A stretch of DNA of 57,950 nucleotides from Gammaproteobacteria bacterium UBA7376. GTDB lineage: Bacteria; Pseudomonadota; Gammaproteobacteria; Pseudomonadales; Azotimanducaceae. Location: positions 1 to 57,950 of the forward strand of contig DKNY01000026.1 in NCBI GenBank assembly GCA_002470275.1, in the 5' to 3' direction. The notes beneath the pieces were generated by a model, which searched no databases, was not told where the DNA came from, and saw only the letters and a list, made by a program, of their open reading frames with translations. Position numbers and translations under genes: made by a program. Shown one piece after another: positions 42,558 through 51,249 of this stretch. Positions within the stretch are counted from its first letter, which is position 1; each line of letters starts with the position of its first letter.

Positions 42558-44012
42558 GTGAGCGACATCAGCTTTGCATCCGCTACGGATCTCGCAGACC
42601 GCATTCAAAAACGAGACATTTCATCCGTCGAGTTACTGCAACACTTCCTGGAGCGAGTAGATCGGCATAACCCCGATCTCAACGCCATCGTTGTCGATAT
42701 GCGCGAGGCCGCCCTCGAAGATGCGGCCGCCGCTGATCGCGAGCTGGCCCAAGGTCGCAGCCGAGGCCCTCTCCACGGCGTCCCCATGACGGTGAAGGAG
42801 TCCTATAACGTCGCGGGCACGCCGACAACGCGAGGCCGGCTGGAATGGCGCACAAATATCCCGGACCAGGATGCGGTATCTATCGCTAAGCTGCGCCAGG
42901 CCGGTGCCATTATTTTCGGGAAAACCAACGTACCGTTAGATTTGGCCGATTTTCAGAGCTACAACGACGTTTACGGCACCACCAACAATCCGTATGACCT
43001 AAGGCGTGGCCCTGGCGGATCATCTGGCGGGTCTGCCGCCGCCTTGGCGGCGGGCCTTACCGGCATCGAAACTGGATCAGATATTGGCGGTTCTATCCGC
43101 AACCCTGCGCACTACTGTGGCGTCTTCGGTCATAAGCCGACCCATAACTTGCTGGATATGCGCGGCCATGCGCCACCCGGAGACATCCGCGCGGATTCCG
43201 ATCTCTCGGTGATTGGACCACTGGCGCGATCTGCTCAAGACCTAGCGACGGCCACCCGGGCTATGGCGGGACCCGATGAGATCATGGCCCGAGGGTATCG
43301 GCTTGATTTACCCCAGTGGCGGGATCGCAGACTGTCGGATTTGCGAGTTGGGGTATGGAAAAATGAGGTATCGGCCCCGGTCAGCCAAGAGGTGGAGGCT
43401 CGCGTTGAGCAGGTGGCCCAGGCCCTGCGCGATGAAGGCGCACAGGTTGACGATGGCGCAAAGCCAGACTTCACCTCAGAGCACTGTTATGAGGTCTATC
43501 GCAGCTTGCTCCATGCAACCATGGCCTCAAGAATGAACGATGCGGACTATGAAAGCCTGAAGCGACATGTCGACACGTTAAGCCCGGACGACACGAGTGA
43601 ATCCGCCGAGGTTCAGCGAGCGCAGACCTCTAGTTTCAAGGCCTGGCGCAGCGCGAACGAAAAGAGGCACCATTTGCGGTGGGCATGGCACGAGTACTTC
43701 GAGCGGTACGACATCATGCTGGCGCCGGTCACTGCTACCGCTGCGTTCGAGCATGATCATCGCCCCCTTTGGGATAGAACGACCTTGGTCGACAATCAGC
43801 CCAGGCCCTATTTTGAGCAGGTTTTCTGGTCCGGGTTGACCGGTGTGGCCTTTCTGCCATCCACAGTCATCCCAACGGGCCTTAACGAATCCGGACTACC
43901 CATCGGAATCCAGATCGTTGGTGCCGCCTATGACGATTTGATTACCATCGGCATCGCCAGCGATTTAGAGCGTCTGGGTTTCGCCTTTACGCCACCTCCG
44001 GCCTATGTCTAA
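42558..44012 (+). CDS. Amidase signature family hydrolase
   Basis: Ser-cisSer-Lys amidase, 484 residues from GTG 42558, which has AAGGGGAGG seven bases upstream; the frame is open to 42537. Catalytic Lys in MTVKESYNVAG; the Gly/Ser signature GPGGSSGGSAAALAAG and TGSDIGGSIRNPA hold the two serines. Not GatA, as no GatB/C genes are near and the length and C-terminus differ. Substrate unknown. Followed after 36 nt by the mevalonate genes. Confidence 0.9.
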   Translation: MSDISFASATDLADRIQKRDISSVELLQHFLERVDRHNPDLNAIVVDMREAALEDAAAADRELAQGRSRGPLHGVPMTVKESYNVAGTPTTRGRLEWRTNIPDQDAVSIAKLRQAGAIIFGKTNVPLDLADFQSYNDVYGTTNNPYDLRRGPGGSSGGSAAALAAGLTGIETGSDIGGSIRNPAHYCGVFGHKPTHNLLDMRGHAPPGDIRADSDLSVIGPLARSAQDLATATRAMAGPDEIMARGYRLDLPQWRDRRLSDLRVGVWKNEVSAPVSQEVEARVEQVAQALRDEGAQVDDGAKPDFTSEHCYEVYRSLLHATMASRMNDADYESLKRHVDTLSPDDTSESAEVQRAQTSSFKAWRSANEKRHHLRWAWHEYFERYDIMLAPVTATAAFEHDHRPLWDRTTLVDNQPRPYFEQVFWSGLTGVAFLPSTVIPTGLNESGLPIGIQIVGAAYDDLITIGIASDLERLGFAFTPPPAYV

Positions 44013-44048
44013 CCCTTCAGCCCGGGACAGCAGCATTAGGTTCGTCAT

Positions 44049-44993
44049 ATGGCCGTGACCACCGCTGTCGCGCATCCCAATGTGGCCCTGGTGAAATACT
44101 GGGGCAAGCAAGATAAAGCGGGAAATCTCCCGGCTACGCCGAATCTGTCCATCACGCTGTCGACGCTGAGCACCCAAACTTCCGTGCGGGAGAGTGCTCA
44201 CGACCAGCTGGTCTTAAATGATCACGAGCAACAGGATCTCAAGGTGGCCGCCTGGCTTCGGCAGCTTCGCGAAAGCTACGACATCCCGCCGCTGCACATC
44301 GAGACTAACAACAACTTTCCCACTGGAGCGGGGCTTGCCTCCTCGGCCTCTGGCTTCGCTGCTCTGATCACGGCGATTAACGAACACTGTGCACTTGGCC
44401 ATAACCCAGCTCTCTGCTCGGACCTGGCCCGCCGAGGTTCCGCCAGCGCCGCCCGCTCGATTTATGGCGGCTTTGTTGCCCTCGTCCCCCCTCAATGGCA
44501 GGCACAGAAGCTGGCTCCAGCCGAGCATTGGCCGTTGCGGGTCGTGGTGGCAGTGACCAGCCATCTTCCCAAGGCCGTCGGCTCCACCGAGGGCATGCAG
44601 AGAAGCCGTGATACCTCGGCCTATTACCCGGCCTGGGTAAGCGGCTCAGGCCAAGACTTTGAAGCGGCGGCCAGTGCCATCGAAGCCAGGAACTTCCAGC
44701 GTCTGGCTGAGGTATCCGAGTTGAATTGCCTAAAAATGCATAGCCTGATGCTGACGAGTGTACCCACGCTGAGCTACTGGACGCCCGCAACCCTAGCCTG
44801 CATGGAAACTGTTCGAGAGCTTAGGCGTCAGGGCGAAGGGGTCTTCTTCAGCATCGACGCTGGCCCTCAGGTAAAGGCCATCTGCCTCCCAGAAAGTCAG
44901 CTCCAAGTCGCCGAACAACTGCGTGAAACCCCCGGGGTGGTAGAGGTCATCAGCTGCGAACTCGGCGAAGGTGCGCGGATCGTTCCATCGTGA
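44049..44993 (+). CDS. mvaD: Diphosphomevalonate decarboxylase
   Basis: Converts mevalonate 5-diphosphate to isopentenyl diphosphate with ATP. GHMP fold, 314 residues. N-terminal motif AHPNVALVKYWGKQD, the phosphate loop PTGAGLASSASGFAAL, RGSASAARSIYGGFV (conserved Ser/Arg) and SIDAGPQVK with the catalytic Asp near residue 275. All family hallmarks are intact. Its stop overlaps the next gene's GTG (GTGA). First gene of the mevalonate segment. Confidence 0.95.
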   Translation: MAVTTAVAHPNVALVKYWGKQDKAGNLPATPNLSITLSTLSTQTSVRESAHDQLVLNDHEQQDLKVAAWLRQLRESYDIPPLHIETNNNFPTGAGLASSASGFAALITAINEHCALGHNPALCSDLARRGSASAARSIYGGFVALVPPQWQAQKLAPAEHWPLRVVVAVTSHLPKAVGSTEGMQRSRDTSAYYPAWVSGSGQDFEAAASAIEARNFQRLAEVSELNCLKMHSLMLTSVPTLSYWTPATLACMETVRELRRQGEGVFFSIDAGPQVKAICLPESQLQVAEQLRETPGVVEVISCELGEGARIVPS

Positions 44994-45940
44994 TCGTCAG
45001 CGCCCCCGGCAAGGCCGTTCTGTGGGGGGAGTACGCAGCACTCACAGGCGCGCCTGCGGCCGTGATGGCGCTCAACGCCCGAGCCCAGGTACACATTACG
45101 CCCTCCCAGGACGCGCTCTGGCATTTTAAGACCTCTGGCTTTGAGTCCCCCAATACCGCCTGTGCCCCCGAACGTCTCCCCCCACCAGGCGATCAGAATT
45201 TCTGTGCGACGGTGGCGACCCACTGGGGCCTTAACTGCCTGGCAGACCTTTCTGACAGGCCACTCAACGTCTTCACTGGAACAGATGCCTTTTATCACCA
45301 TAAGCAGAAGCTTGGGCTGGGTTCTTCGGCCGCCGTATGTAATGCCGTCTATCGGGCGCTGTGCGAGCTAAGCGGGCGTATGGCCAGCGTTACTGAGGCC
45401 AATGAAATACACAGGGCCTGGCAGGGCAAGCGCGGCAGTGGCCTAGACGTCGCGTGTTCTTGGTCAGGCGGCACCGTTATCTTTCAGAACGGGCAAACCC
45501 AGCCGCTATCCCTGCCGGCGGGCCTGCAGTGGCAACTTGTCTGGAGCGGAAAGAGCGCGGAAACCGTATCCCATATCCATCGCTTTAATGACTGGTTGTC
45601 CCGTGGGGATATTGCGCCCCTCAACCGCCTTGCCAAATGCTGCGCGGACTTAGCTAACGGTCATCTCAACCTGCCGGCGCTTGCCGCCTACGTTGAGGCG
45701 CTTCGACAACTTGATCACGAGGCTGGACTAAATATTTTTACCCAAGAGCATGCTAGCTTGGGTAACATAGCGTCCGCCTCGGGAGCACTCTATAAACCTT
45801 GCGGGGCTGGTGGCGGCGATATTGGTATCGCCTTTGCAGAATCAGAGGCACAAATAGCCCGCTTCGCTGCACAAGCCCAAACACACGGCTTTCAGATACT
45901 GGACCTGGAGATTGCGGAACATGGCACTAGAGTCGAATAG
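44990..45940 (+). CDS. mvaK2: Phosphomevalonate kinase (GHMP family)
   Basis: Phosphorylates mevalonate 5-phosphate. A 316-residue GHMP kinase starting VSAPGKAVLWGEYAALTG (residues 3-20), with the ATP loop KLGLGSSAAVCNAVY and GKRGSGLDVACSWSGG (catalytic Asp) and the C-terminal GAGGGDIGIAF. Assigned as phosphomevalonate rather than mevalonate kinase because the mevalonate kinase domain is in the next gene. GTG start, overlapping mvaD by four bases. The last 20 bases overlap the fusion gene. Confidence 0.85.
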   Translation: MIVSAPGKAVLWGEYAALTGAPAAVMALNARAQVHITPSQDALWHFKTSGFESPNTACAPERLPPPGDQNFCATVATHWGLNCLADLSDRPLNVFTGTDAFYHHKQKLGLGSSAAVCNAVYRALCELSGRMASVTEANEIHRAWQGKRGSGLDVACSWSGGTVIFQNGQTQPLSLPAGLQWQLVWSGKSAETVSHIHRFNDWLSRGDIAPLNRLAKCCADLANGHLNLPALAAYVEALRQLDHEAGLNIFTQEHASLGNIASASGALYKPCGAGGGDIGIAFAESEAQIARFAAQAQTHGFQILDLEIAEHGTRVE

Positions 45941-48170
45941 CAACGACCTGCAGGGGTCTTCGCGAATCCCTAATTTCTTCCGTATGTCTATCGCTCAAAG
46001 GATTTCCGCACTGGCCGAAAGAGGCCTACTCAGCCAGGAAGACATTCAACAACTGGCTTCAGGCGGACATCAGCTCAAGCTCAACGTCGCCGATAAGATG
46101 ATCGAGAACGTGGTTGGCGTCTTCGGGCTACCCATGGGCGTGGCGCTCAATTTCCTTATCAACAACAAGGACTATGTAGTGCCCCTGGCCGTGGAGGAGC
46201 CTTCCATCGTCGCCGGTCTGTCCGGGGCCGCTCGCCTTGCTCGCCTCGGCGGGGGGTTCTCGGCCGCAGAGGTTGATCCAATCCTTATTGGCCAAGTTCA
46301 GATCGTAGTCAGCGGTGATGTGGACGCCGCCAAGCAGACCCTGCTGGACAATAAGGCAGAGGTTCTGGCCCTGGCCAACAGCCTGCACCCTAAGATGGTG
46401 GCCCGAGGCGGCGGAGCCATTGATATCGAAGTATTTGACTACGCCGCCCAGGAAGACGGACGGCTCATGGTGGTCATGCATTTGCTGGTGGATACGCGTG
46501 ACGCCATGGGCGCGAATCTCGTCAACACCATGTGCGAAGGTGTGGCCTCCTTGGTAGAGGGCCTAACTGGCGGCAAGGTGTTTTTACGCATTCTCTCCAA
46601 CTTAACGGATCGGGCCATCGCCAGAGCCTCTGTCCGCATTCCAGTTAAAAATCTTGAGGGCAAGGGCTACAGTGGAGAGGATGTTCGAGACGGCATCGTG
46701 CTTGCTAATGACCTGGCCTTGGCTGACCCGTACCGTGCTGCGACCCATAATAAGGGCATTATGAATGGCGTTGATGCCATCGCGATCGCGACGGGAAACG
46801 ATTGGCGGGCCATTGAGGCTGCCGCCCATGCCTATGCTGCGCGCAGTGGGCGCTACCAGGCTCTGACCCGCTGGCACAAGAGGGAGTCGGGCTATCTGAT
46901 CGGTGAAATTCAAATTCCTATGAAGGTCGGCACCGTGGGCGGATCGCTAGAGACCAACCCCAGCGTTCGCATTAATCATAGGCTGCTGGGTTCCCCGAGC
47001 GCCTCGGACCTGGCGGGCATCATGGGGGTCGTGGGCTTAGCTCAAAACTTCGCTGCTCTGCGCGCCCTCTCCACGGACGGTATCCAACAAAATCACATGA
47101 ACCTCCATGCACGCAGCGTCGCTAGCAGCGCCGGCGTTGCCAACGAATTCTTTGAAACAGTGGTAGAGGGTTTGATTGAGTCAGGCGAGATAAAGGTCTG
47201 GAAGGCCCAGGAGATCGCGAAGAATCTGGCCCGCAGAGTAGTCCAACCTGAGTCTGGTGAGCGTCAGGCCGCACATGGAAAGATTATTCTCCTGGGTGAG
47301 CATGCCGCGGTCTACGGAAGGCCGGCTATCGCCCTGCCCATTCCCCTTGCGGTAGAGGCCTCCGTGCGAAAAACCGGCGAAGGCATCAACGTGGTCATTC
47401 CCAGGTGGGGCCTTGAACAGAAAGTTCGCGCCAACACCCCAGGCGTAGCCGGCATGGTAGCCGCCCTACTCGCTCAGCTGGGGCTCGATGAGGAAAACAT
47501 GACGATCGAGGTCTTTCCTCATGTTCCCAGAGCAATGGGCCTGGGTGGATCATCGGCCCTAGCTGTCGCCATCATGCGCGCGGTGAACGCGGCCTATGAC
47601 CTCAACCTGGCAGAAGAAAAGATTAACGAGCTAGCCTTCGAGTGTGAGAAAGCCGCACATGGCACGCCGTCGGGTGTGGACAACACGGTGGCCACCTATG
47701 GGACACCCCTTTACTACCAAAGGGTGGGCGATCAAGTCTCCTTTGATACCCTGAGCATTGCCCAACCGCTGGAAATGGTCATCGGAATGACCGGCAAAGA
47801 AAGCCTGACAGCCGATACGGTGGCGAGGGTTCGCACAGCCTGGGAACAGCATCCCAGGCGCTACGAGGGTATCTTTGACCAGATCACTCAGCTGACCGTG
47901 CAGGCTCGGGAGGCGGTCCAAGGCGGCCTGCTATCCGAGCTGGGTGAACTGATGAACCTTTGCCACGGTTACCTAAACGCGCTGCAGATATCCACGCCTG
48001 AACTTGAGCAACTGGTGCACATTGCAAGAGAGCATGGGGCCCTTGGAGCCAAGCTGACGGGGGGCGGTGGCGGTGGTTCTATGATTGCCCTTTGCCCAGA
48101 TCGACAGCGGGCAGTAGAAAAAGCGATGGCTACTGCGGGCTTCAACACTATGGCGATAACGCTGGGTTAA
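45921..48170 (+). CDS. mvaA-mvaK1: HMG-CoA reductase (class II) fused to mevalonate kinase
   Basis: One uninterrupted frame, 749 residues from ATG 45921, encodes two full enzymes of consecutive steps. Residues 1 to about 440 are class II HMG-CoA reductase: ENVVGVFGLPMG near 61, AVEEPS near 90 (catalytic Glu), DAMGAN at 194 (nucleotide site), HNKGIMNG with catalytic Lys 278, GNDWRA with Asp 294, and HMNLHAR with His 392. Residues about 450-749 are mevalonate kinase: GKIILLGEHAAVYG from 453, GLGGSSA at 540, PSGVDN with catalytic Asp 587, and KLTGGGGGGS near 712. The codon before (TTG 45912) is an in-frame alternative. There is no recognisable linker. HMG-CoA synthase and IPP isomerase are not in the window. 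Confidence 0.95.
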   Translation: MALESNSNDLQGSSRIPNFFRMSIAQRISALAERGLLSQEDIQQLASGGHQLKLNVADKMIENVVGVFGLPMGVALNFLINNKDYVVPLAVEEPSIVAGLSGAARLARLGGGFSAAEVDPILIGQVQIVVSGDVDAAKQTLLDNKAEVLALANSLHPKMVARGGGAIDIEVFDYAAQEDGRLMVVMHLLVDTRDAMGANLVNTMCEGVASLVEGLTGGKVFLRILSNLTDRAIARASVRIPVKNLEGKGYSGEDVRDGIVLANDLALADPYRAATHNKGIMNGVDAIAIATGNDWRAIEAAAHAYAARSGRYQALTRWHKRESGYLIGEIQIPMKVGTVGGSLETNPSVRINHRLLGSPSASDLAGIMGVVGLAQNFAALRALSTDGIQQNHMNLHARSVASSAGVANEFFETVVEGLIESGEIKVWKAQEIAKNLARRVVQPESGERQAAHGKIILLGEHAAVYGRPAIALPIPLAVEASVRKTGEGINVVIPRWGLEQKVRANTPGVAGMVAALLAQLGLDEENMTIEVFPHVPRAMGLGGSSALAVAIMRAVNAAYDLNLAEEKINELAFECEKAAHGTPSGVDNTVATYGTPLYYQRVGDQVSFDTLSIAQPLEMVIGMTGKESLTADTVARVRTAWEQHPRRYEGIFDQITQLTVQAREAVQGGLLSELGELMNLCHGYLNALQISTPELEQLVHIAREHGALGAKLTGGGGGGSMIALCPDRQRAVEKAMATAGFNTMAITLG

Positions 48171-48200
48171 CGGGACGTCTTCATACCGGGAGGATAAGCG

Positions 48201-48668
48201 ATGAGCAATCCAGGCACCGAGCAAAGGCCTCCGCGTATCCTGCCCCCCCACTACTTTGCCCTGAGCGCCTGCCTTGTTCTTATTTCGGGTGGGCTGGCGT
48301 TAGGGCATATGGCGCTCGGTCACTTTCGCTGGCTGGGGGCTCTGATCCTGTTGATGGGGGTAGCGCTAACCCTAAGCGCCGCAAGCCTATTTGCCAAAGC
48401 AAAGGCCAATATCGTTCCCCTTACCCTCTCCAGCGCCCTGGTGACCGACGGTATCTATCGCTTCACGCGCAACCCGATGTATCTGGGCATGACCTTGGCG
48501 CTGATGGGTATTGCGATCATGGTAGAGAGTGGGCTGGGCTTGGTGATCGGCCTTGCCTTTGCCGTCTTCATTCAACTCACCTTTATTCGCCGAGAGGAAG
48601 CGCTGATGCGCACCACCTTCCCTGAGGGCTACCCAGAGTATTTCCAGCGCGTCAGGCGCTGGATATAG
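48201..48668 (+). CDS. Isoprenylcysteine carboxyl methyltransferase-like membrane protein
   Basis: Phospholipid/isoprenylcysteine methyltransferase family, 155 residues, with about four membrane segments. The C-terminal SAM-binding block is YRFTRNPMYLGMTLAL and RREEALMRTTFPEGYPEYFQRVRRW, diagnostic of the family. Ribosome site GGGAGGA before ATG 48201. It lies 31 bases after the HMGR-kinase fusion, so co-transcription is likely. Bacterial members methylate lipids or unknown isoprenoid-like substrates; an isoprenoid link is inferred from position only. Confidence 0.85.
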   Translation: MSNPGTEQRPPRILPPHYFALSACLVLISGGLALGHMALGHFRWLGALILLMGVALTLSAASLFAKAKANIVPLTLSSALVTDGIYRFTRNPMYLGMTLALMGIAIMVESGLGLVIGLAFAVFIQLTFIRREEALMRTTFPEGYPEYFQRVRRWI

Positions 48669-48704
48669 CGATCTCCCTGCATCCAGACCCTAGCGCCCAT
48701 CCCT

Positions 48705-49724
48705 TCACAGCGCGACACAGCTGCCGCCCAGCAACAGGCTTAGGAAATCCCGCCGCTGGTCAGCGCTCATGGTCCGATCGGCCCACCAGCGCACGTGCCG
48801 ATCCTGCTGACCCTGGTCAACCTCAATACCCCACATGGGGTCGATGGAGGTGGGAATCAGTGAATACCGCATATCTACGATTCTTGAATAGCCTTGATGC
48901 ACGGCTAAATGGTCATCTGAGAACCAACGAAAACGCTGGATGTCTCTTGCCTGCAGGCTATCAGCCGCCAAAGCCGGAAAATCTCTCTCCAGTTTGAGCG
49001 CTTCGATGCTCTGTCCCACACACCACCGAATCTCCGTGCCCGCACGAATCCCGTCCACGTAAAAACGCCCCTCATGTCGATAAATGGCTTTCCAGAGCAG
49101 CAGGTTGGCGAAAGAGGGTTTAACCGAAATTTGCTCGGGTACGTGTCCCCGCAGGGCTGCAACATCCATCGCAGCATCCAGGGCACGCTGCTGCTGCAGG
49201 GCTCCCACAGATAAATAGAGCGCCGCCCAGCCGCAGGCGGCACCCGCGATCCACCGCCGGTGTCGGGACCCCGCCAGCAGCACGGCGGCAAGGATGGGGA
49301 ACGTGAAGACAGGATCAATAATGGAGATAAGGTCCCAGGCCGCACGGAAATCTGTAAAGGGCCAAAAGAGCTGGGTCCCGTAGGAGGTACAAGCGTCCAG
49401 GAGTCCATGGGTCGCATATCCCGCTAGCGATGCCAGATAGGCTTCCCGCCAAGAGAGCCCCTTCCAGAAACAGCCTCGCTCGCCAAGCCAGTACATCAGC
49501 CAGGCCACCACCAGCGCGCCAAAGGGTATAAAGAAGAGTGAATGGGTAAATTGGCGATGAAACTCTAGAAACAACAGCGGGTCATCCGGCGACTGGATCA
49601 GCACATCCAGGTCTGGAGCCATCCCTGCAACTGCCCCATAGCAAGCGATAGCCGCCAGTTTTCGACGTCCCGCAAGGCCCTGGGCGACCACTGCGCCTAG
49701 CGCACCTTGGGTAACTGGGTCCAT
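48705..49724 (-). CDS. Membrane-bound metal-dependent hydrolase (DUF457/YdjM-like)
   Basis: A 339-residue membrane protein that starts MDPVTQGALGAVVAQGL and has FHRQFTHSLFFIPFG, the conserved HxxxTHS metal motif of the DUF457 family, plus APDLD near residue 36. Several hydrophobic segments lie in the first 190 residues; the C-terminal half is soluble. The reaction is unknown. Ribosome site AAGGAGAG upstream of ATG 49724. Confidence 0.88.
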   Translation of the reverse strand: MDPVTQGALGAVVAQGLAGRRKLAAIACYGAVAGMAPDLDVLIQSPDDPLLFLEFHRQFTHSLFFIPFGALVVAWLMYWLGERGCFWKGLSWREAYLASLAGYATHGLLDACTSYGTQLFWPFTDFRAAWDLISIIDPVFTFPILAAVLLAGSRHRRWIAGAACGWAALYLSVGALQQQRALDAAMDVAALRGHVPEQISVKPSFANLLLWKAIYRHEGRFYVDGIRAGTEIRWCVGQSIEALKLERDFPALAADSLQARDIQRFRWFSDDHLAVHQGYSRIVDMRYSLIPTSIDPMWGIEVDQGQQDRHVRWWADRTMSADQRRDFLSLLLGGSCVAL

Positions 49725-49838
49725 ACGCTCTCCTTAATTTTCGGCAGACAGCCCCCCGTGAGGCGCATCCACCACTCGCTAACCCTAACCCTTAGTGCCA
49801 GCCTGTTGTAGCCCCTGCCCGGCACCAAGCCCTTTTAT

Positions 49839-50408
49839 TCAGCGACCCTCTTCCGCCTGACAAACCGGGGCCTGGAGTGTAGGCAGCAAGATATACTGGC
49901 CGAGGGCGTCTGGTAGGCACGGGTCAAAACGCTGGTAGCGAACGCTTCGCCCCAGCAGAGGGGTGCCCAGATAGCCTCGGATCTCAATGTTGTCCGACCC
50001 GCCCGCCCGCAGGATCGATTTGTACCACCGACCGGTTTCCGGATCGTAAATCTCGCCCCGCCATCTTCCCTTGCTGAGGGCATAGTCACGAGAGAGCTGT
50101 AGCCCGAGCAGCTGCCGTTGCTGTAGGCCAACATCCTCATTCCATTCATCTAACAGGGGCCGGTCGAGACTCCAAACGACTTCTCTACCTTGCGAGATAA
50201 CGGGGTTGGGCATGCCGGCGATCATGATCTTTAAAGTTTGATCACCTTCCTGAATACGCAGCAAGACATTTGTACCAAGCCACCAGCCTTGAGTTCCAGG
50301 CATCTCTTTTCCGTCGCGCGCCGGGTCAGCGACCACGCTAGCGGCCAGGTAAAGGCATACGCTGGTCGTGATCGCTCGAATCCTCCACAGGGGGCCCCTC
50401 CTAGGCAT
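49839..50408 (-). CDS. Exported DUF2147 family protein
   Basis: A 189-residue protein from ATG 50408 (MPRRGPLWRI), beginning with a signal peptide that ends near VVADPA (residue 27). The mature part carries the DUF2147 pattern: GEIYDPETGRWYKSIL and RGYLGTPLLGRSVRYQR. Function unknown; periplasmic location expected. The frame is open to 50531, but that extension overlaps the upstream gene. The start overlaps the end of the CmcJ-like gene by eight bases, so it is part of that operon. Confidence 0.8.
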   Translation of the reverse strand: MPRRGPLWRIRAITTSVCLYLAASVVADPARDGKEMPGTQGWWLGTNVLLRIQEGDQTLKIMIAGMPNPVISQGREVVWSLDRPLLDEWNEDVGLQQRQLLGLQLSRDYALSKGRWRGEIYDPETGRWYKSILRAGGSDNIEIRGYLGTPLLGRSVRYQRFDPCLPDALGQYILLPTLQAPVCQAEEGR

Positions 50409-51249
50409 CGAAAAAGGCAATGGCGCGCGCTTCAATACTCTCCCGGGCAGGCAGCTCACGGTCATCGACCTTGGGTAGTTCAAAGGCACTGTGGGCCGTA
50501 TACCTGGCCGCGACAGTGGCGTCTGAGTCATAACACTTCAGTAACATGACCTCATGCGGACACTGCTGTGAAAGATAAAGCCATCGGTGTTCGGGGTTAT
50601 GTTTCACCATGTAGATCTGACCGGTCCGATCCTCGTAGACCAGATCGATGGGGATGAAATCCTGGACGTCGATAGAGACTGCGTCGATGACCGCGAAAGG
50701 CGTTTGCACAACGGGCCCAGAAATCGGGCGCCAGACGTTGATCATCGCATAGCGGCCCCGCAGCAGGCACTCTGCCCGTTCTGGAAAGAGATCACGTATC
50801 CGTTGCGGCGCGGAGGTCTCGGTATAGTCATTGTGGACGGACTTCACCGGATTCTGTATCGCCTCGCGCCGGGTCACATGATCCTCCGGCACCCTGGCTT
50901 TGCTACGCAAATTATGGTCAAAAATATGCACCCAATCCGCACCCGTAGCCTCCTTCACCAGGGCAGCAGCCTGGGGGTAGTAGACTGAGCGCACTTGCTC
51001 GGCATCATAAAAATCCAGTAATGGCGCGGGATGGGTAACGAATGCAAGACCGTTACGGTCTAGGCTCAGAGGTTCCTCGCGCCCTCGGATGTCCTCAACC
51101 CAGGACTTGTGCGGTAGGCGGCCAGGGTCCCTAAGGCTGGCATGCTCTGGAGCTGCACACAGGAAATAGGCTGGGTCAGCAACCTCGGGATCGGCAAAAT
51201 AGAATGTGGTTTCGCAGCGCACGGCGCCCCCCTCTTGCTGGCTATTCAT
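50401..51249 (-). CDS. CmcJ/NvfI (AsaB-like) family oxidoreductase
   Basis: A 282-residue protein of the family that includes fungal AsaB and bacterial CmcJ, thought to act as Fe(II)/2-oxoglutarate-dependent or related hydroxylases/desaturases. Visible: VHNDYTE (His 139, Asp 141 as metal-ligand candidates), GPVVQTPFAVIDA, and the C-terminal HNPEHRWLYLSQQCPHEV and LLKCYDSD. The substrate is unknown. The gene begins one base into the amidase stop (TAATG). Confidence 0.85.
   Translation of the reverse strand: MNSQQEGGAVRCETTFYFADPEVADPAYFLCAAPEHASLRDPGRLPHKSWVEDIRGREEPLSLDRNGLAFVTHPAPLLDFYDAEQVRSVYYPQAAALVKEATGADWVHIFDHNLRSKARVPEDHVTRREAIQNPVKSVHNDYTETSAPQRIRDLFPERAECLLRGRYAMINVWRPISGPVVQTPFAVIDAVSIDVQDFIPIDLVYEDRTGQIYMVKHNPEHRWLYLSQQCPHEVMLLKCYDSDATVAARYTAHSAFELPKVDDRELPARESIEARAIAFFDA

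Noticed and set aside
49779..49794. Telomere-like CTAACCCTAACCCTTA
   Set aside because: Only two repeat units in an intergenic gap; chance.
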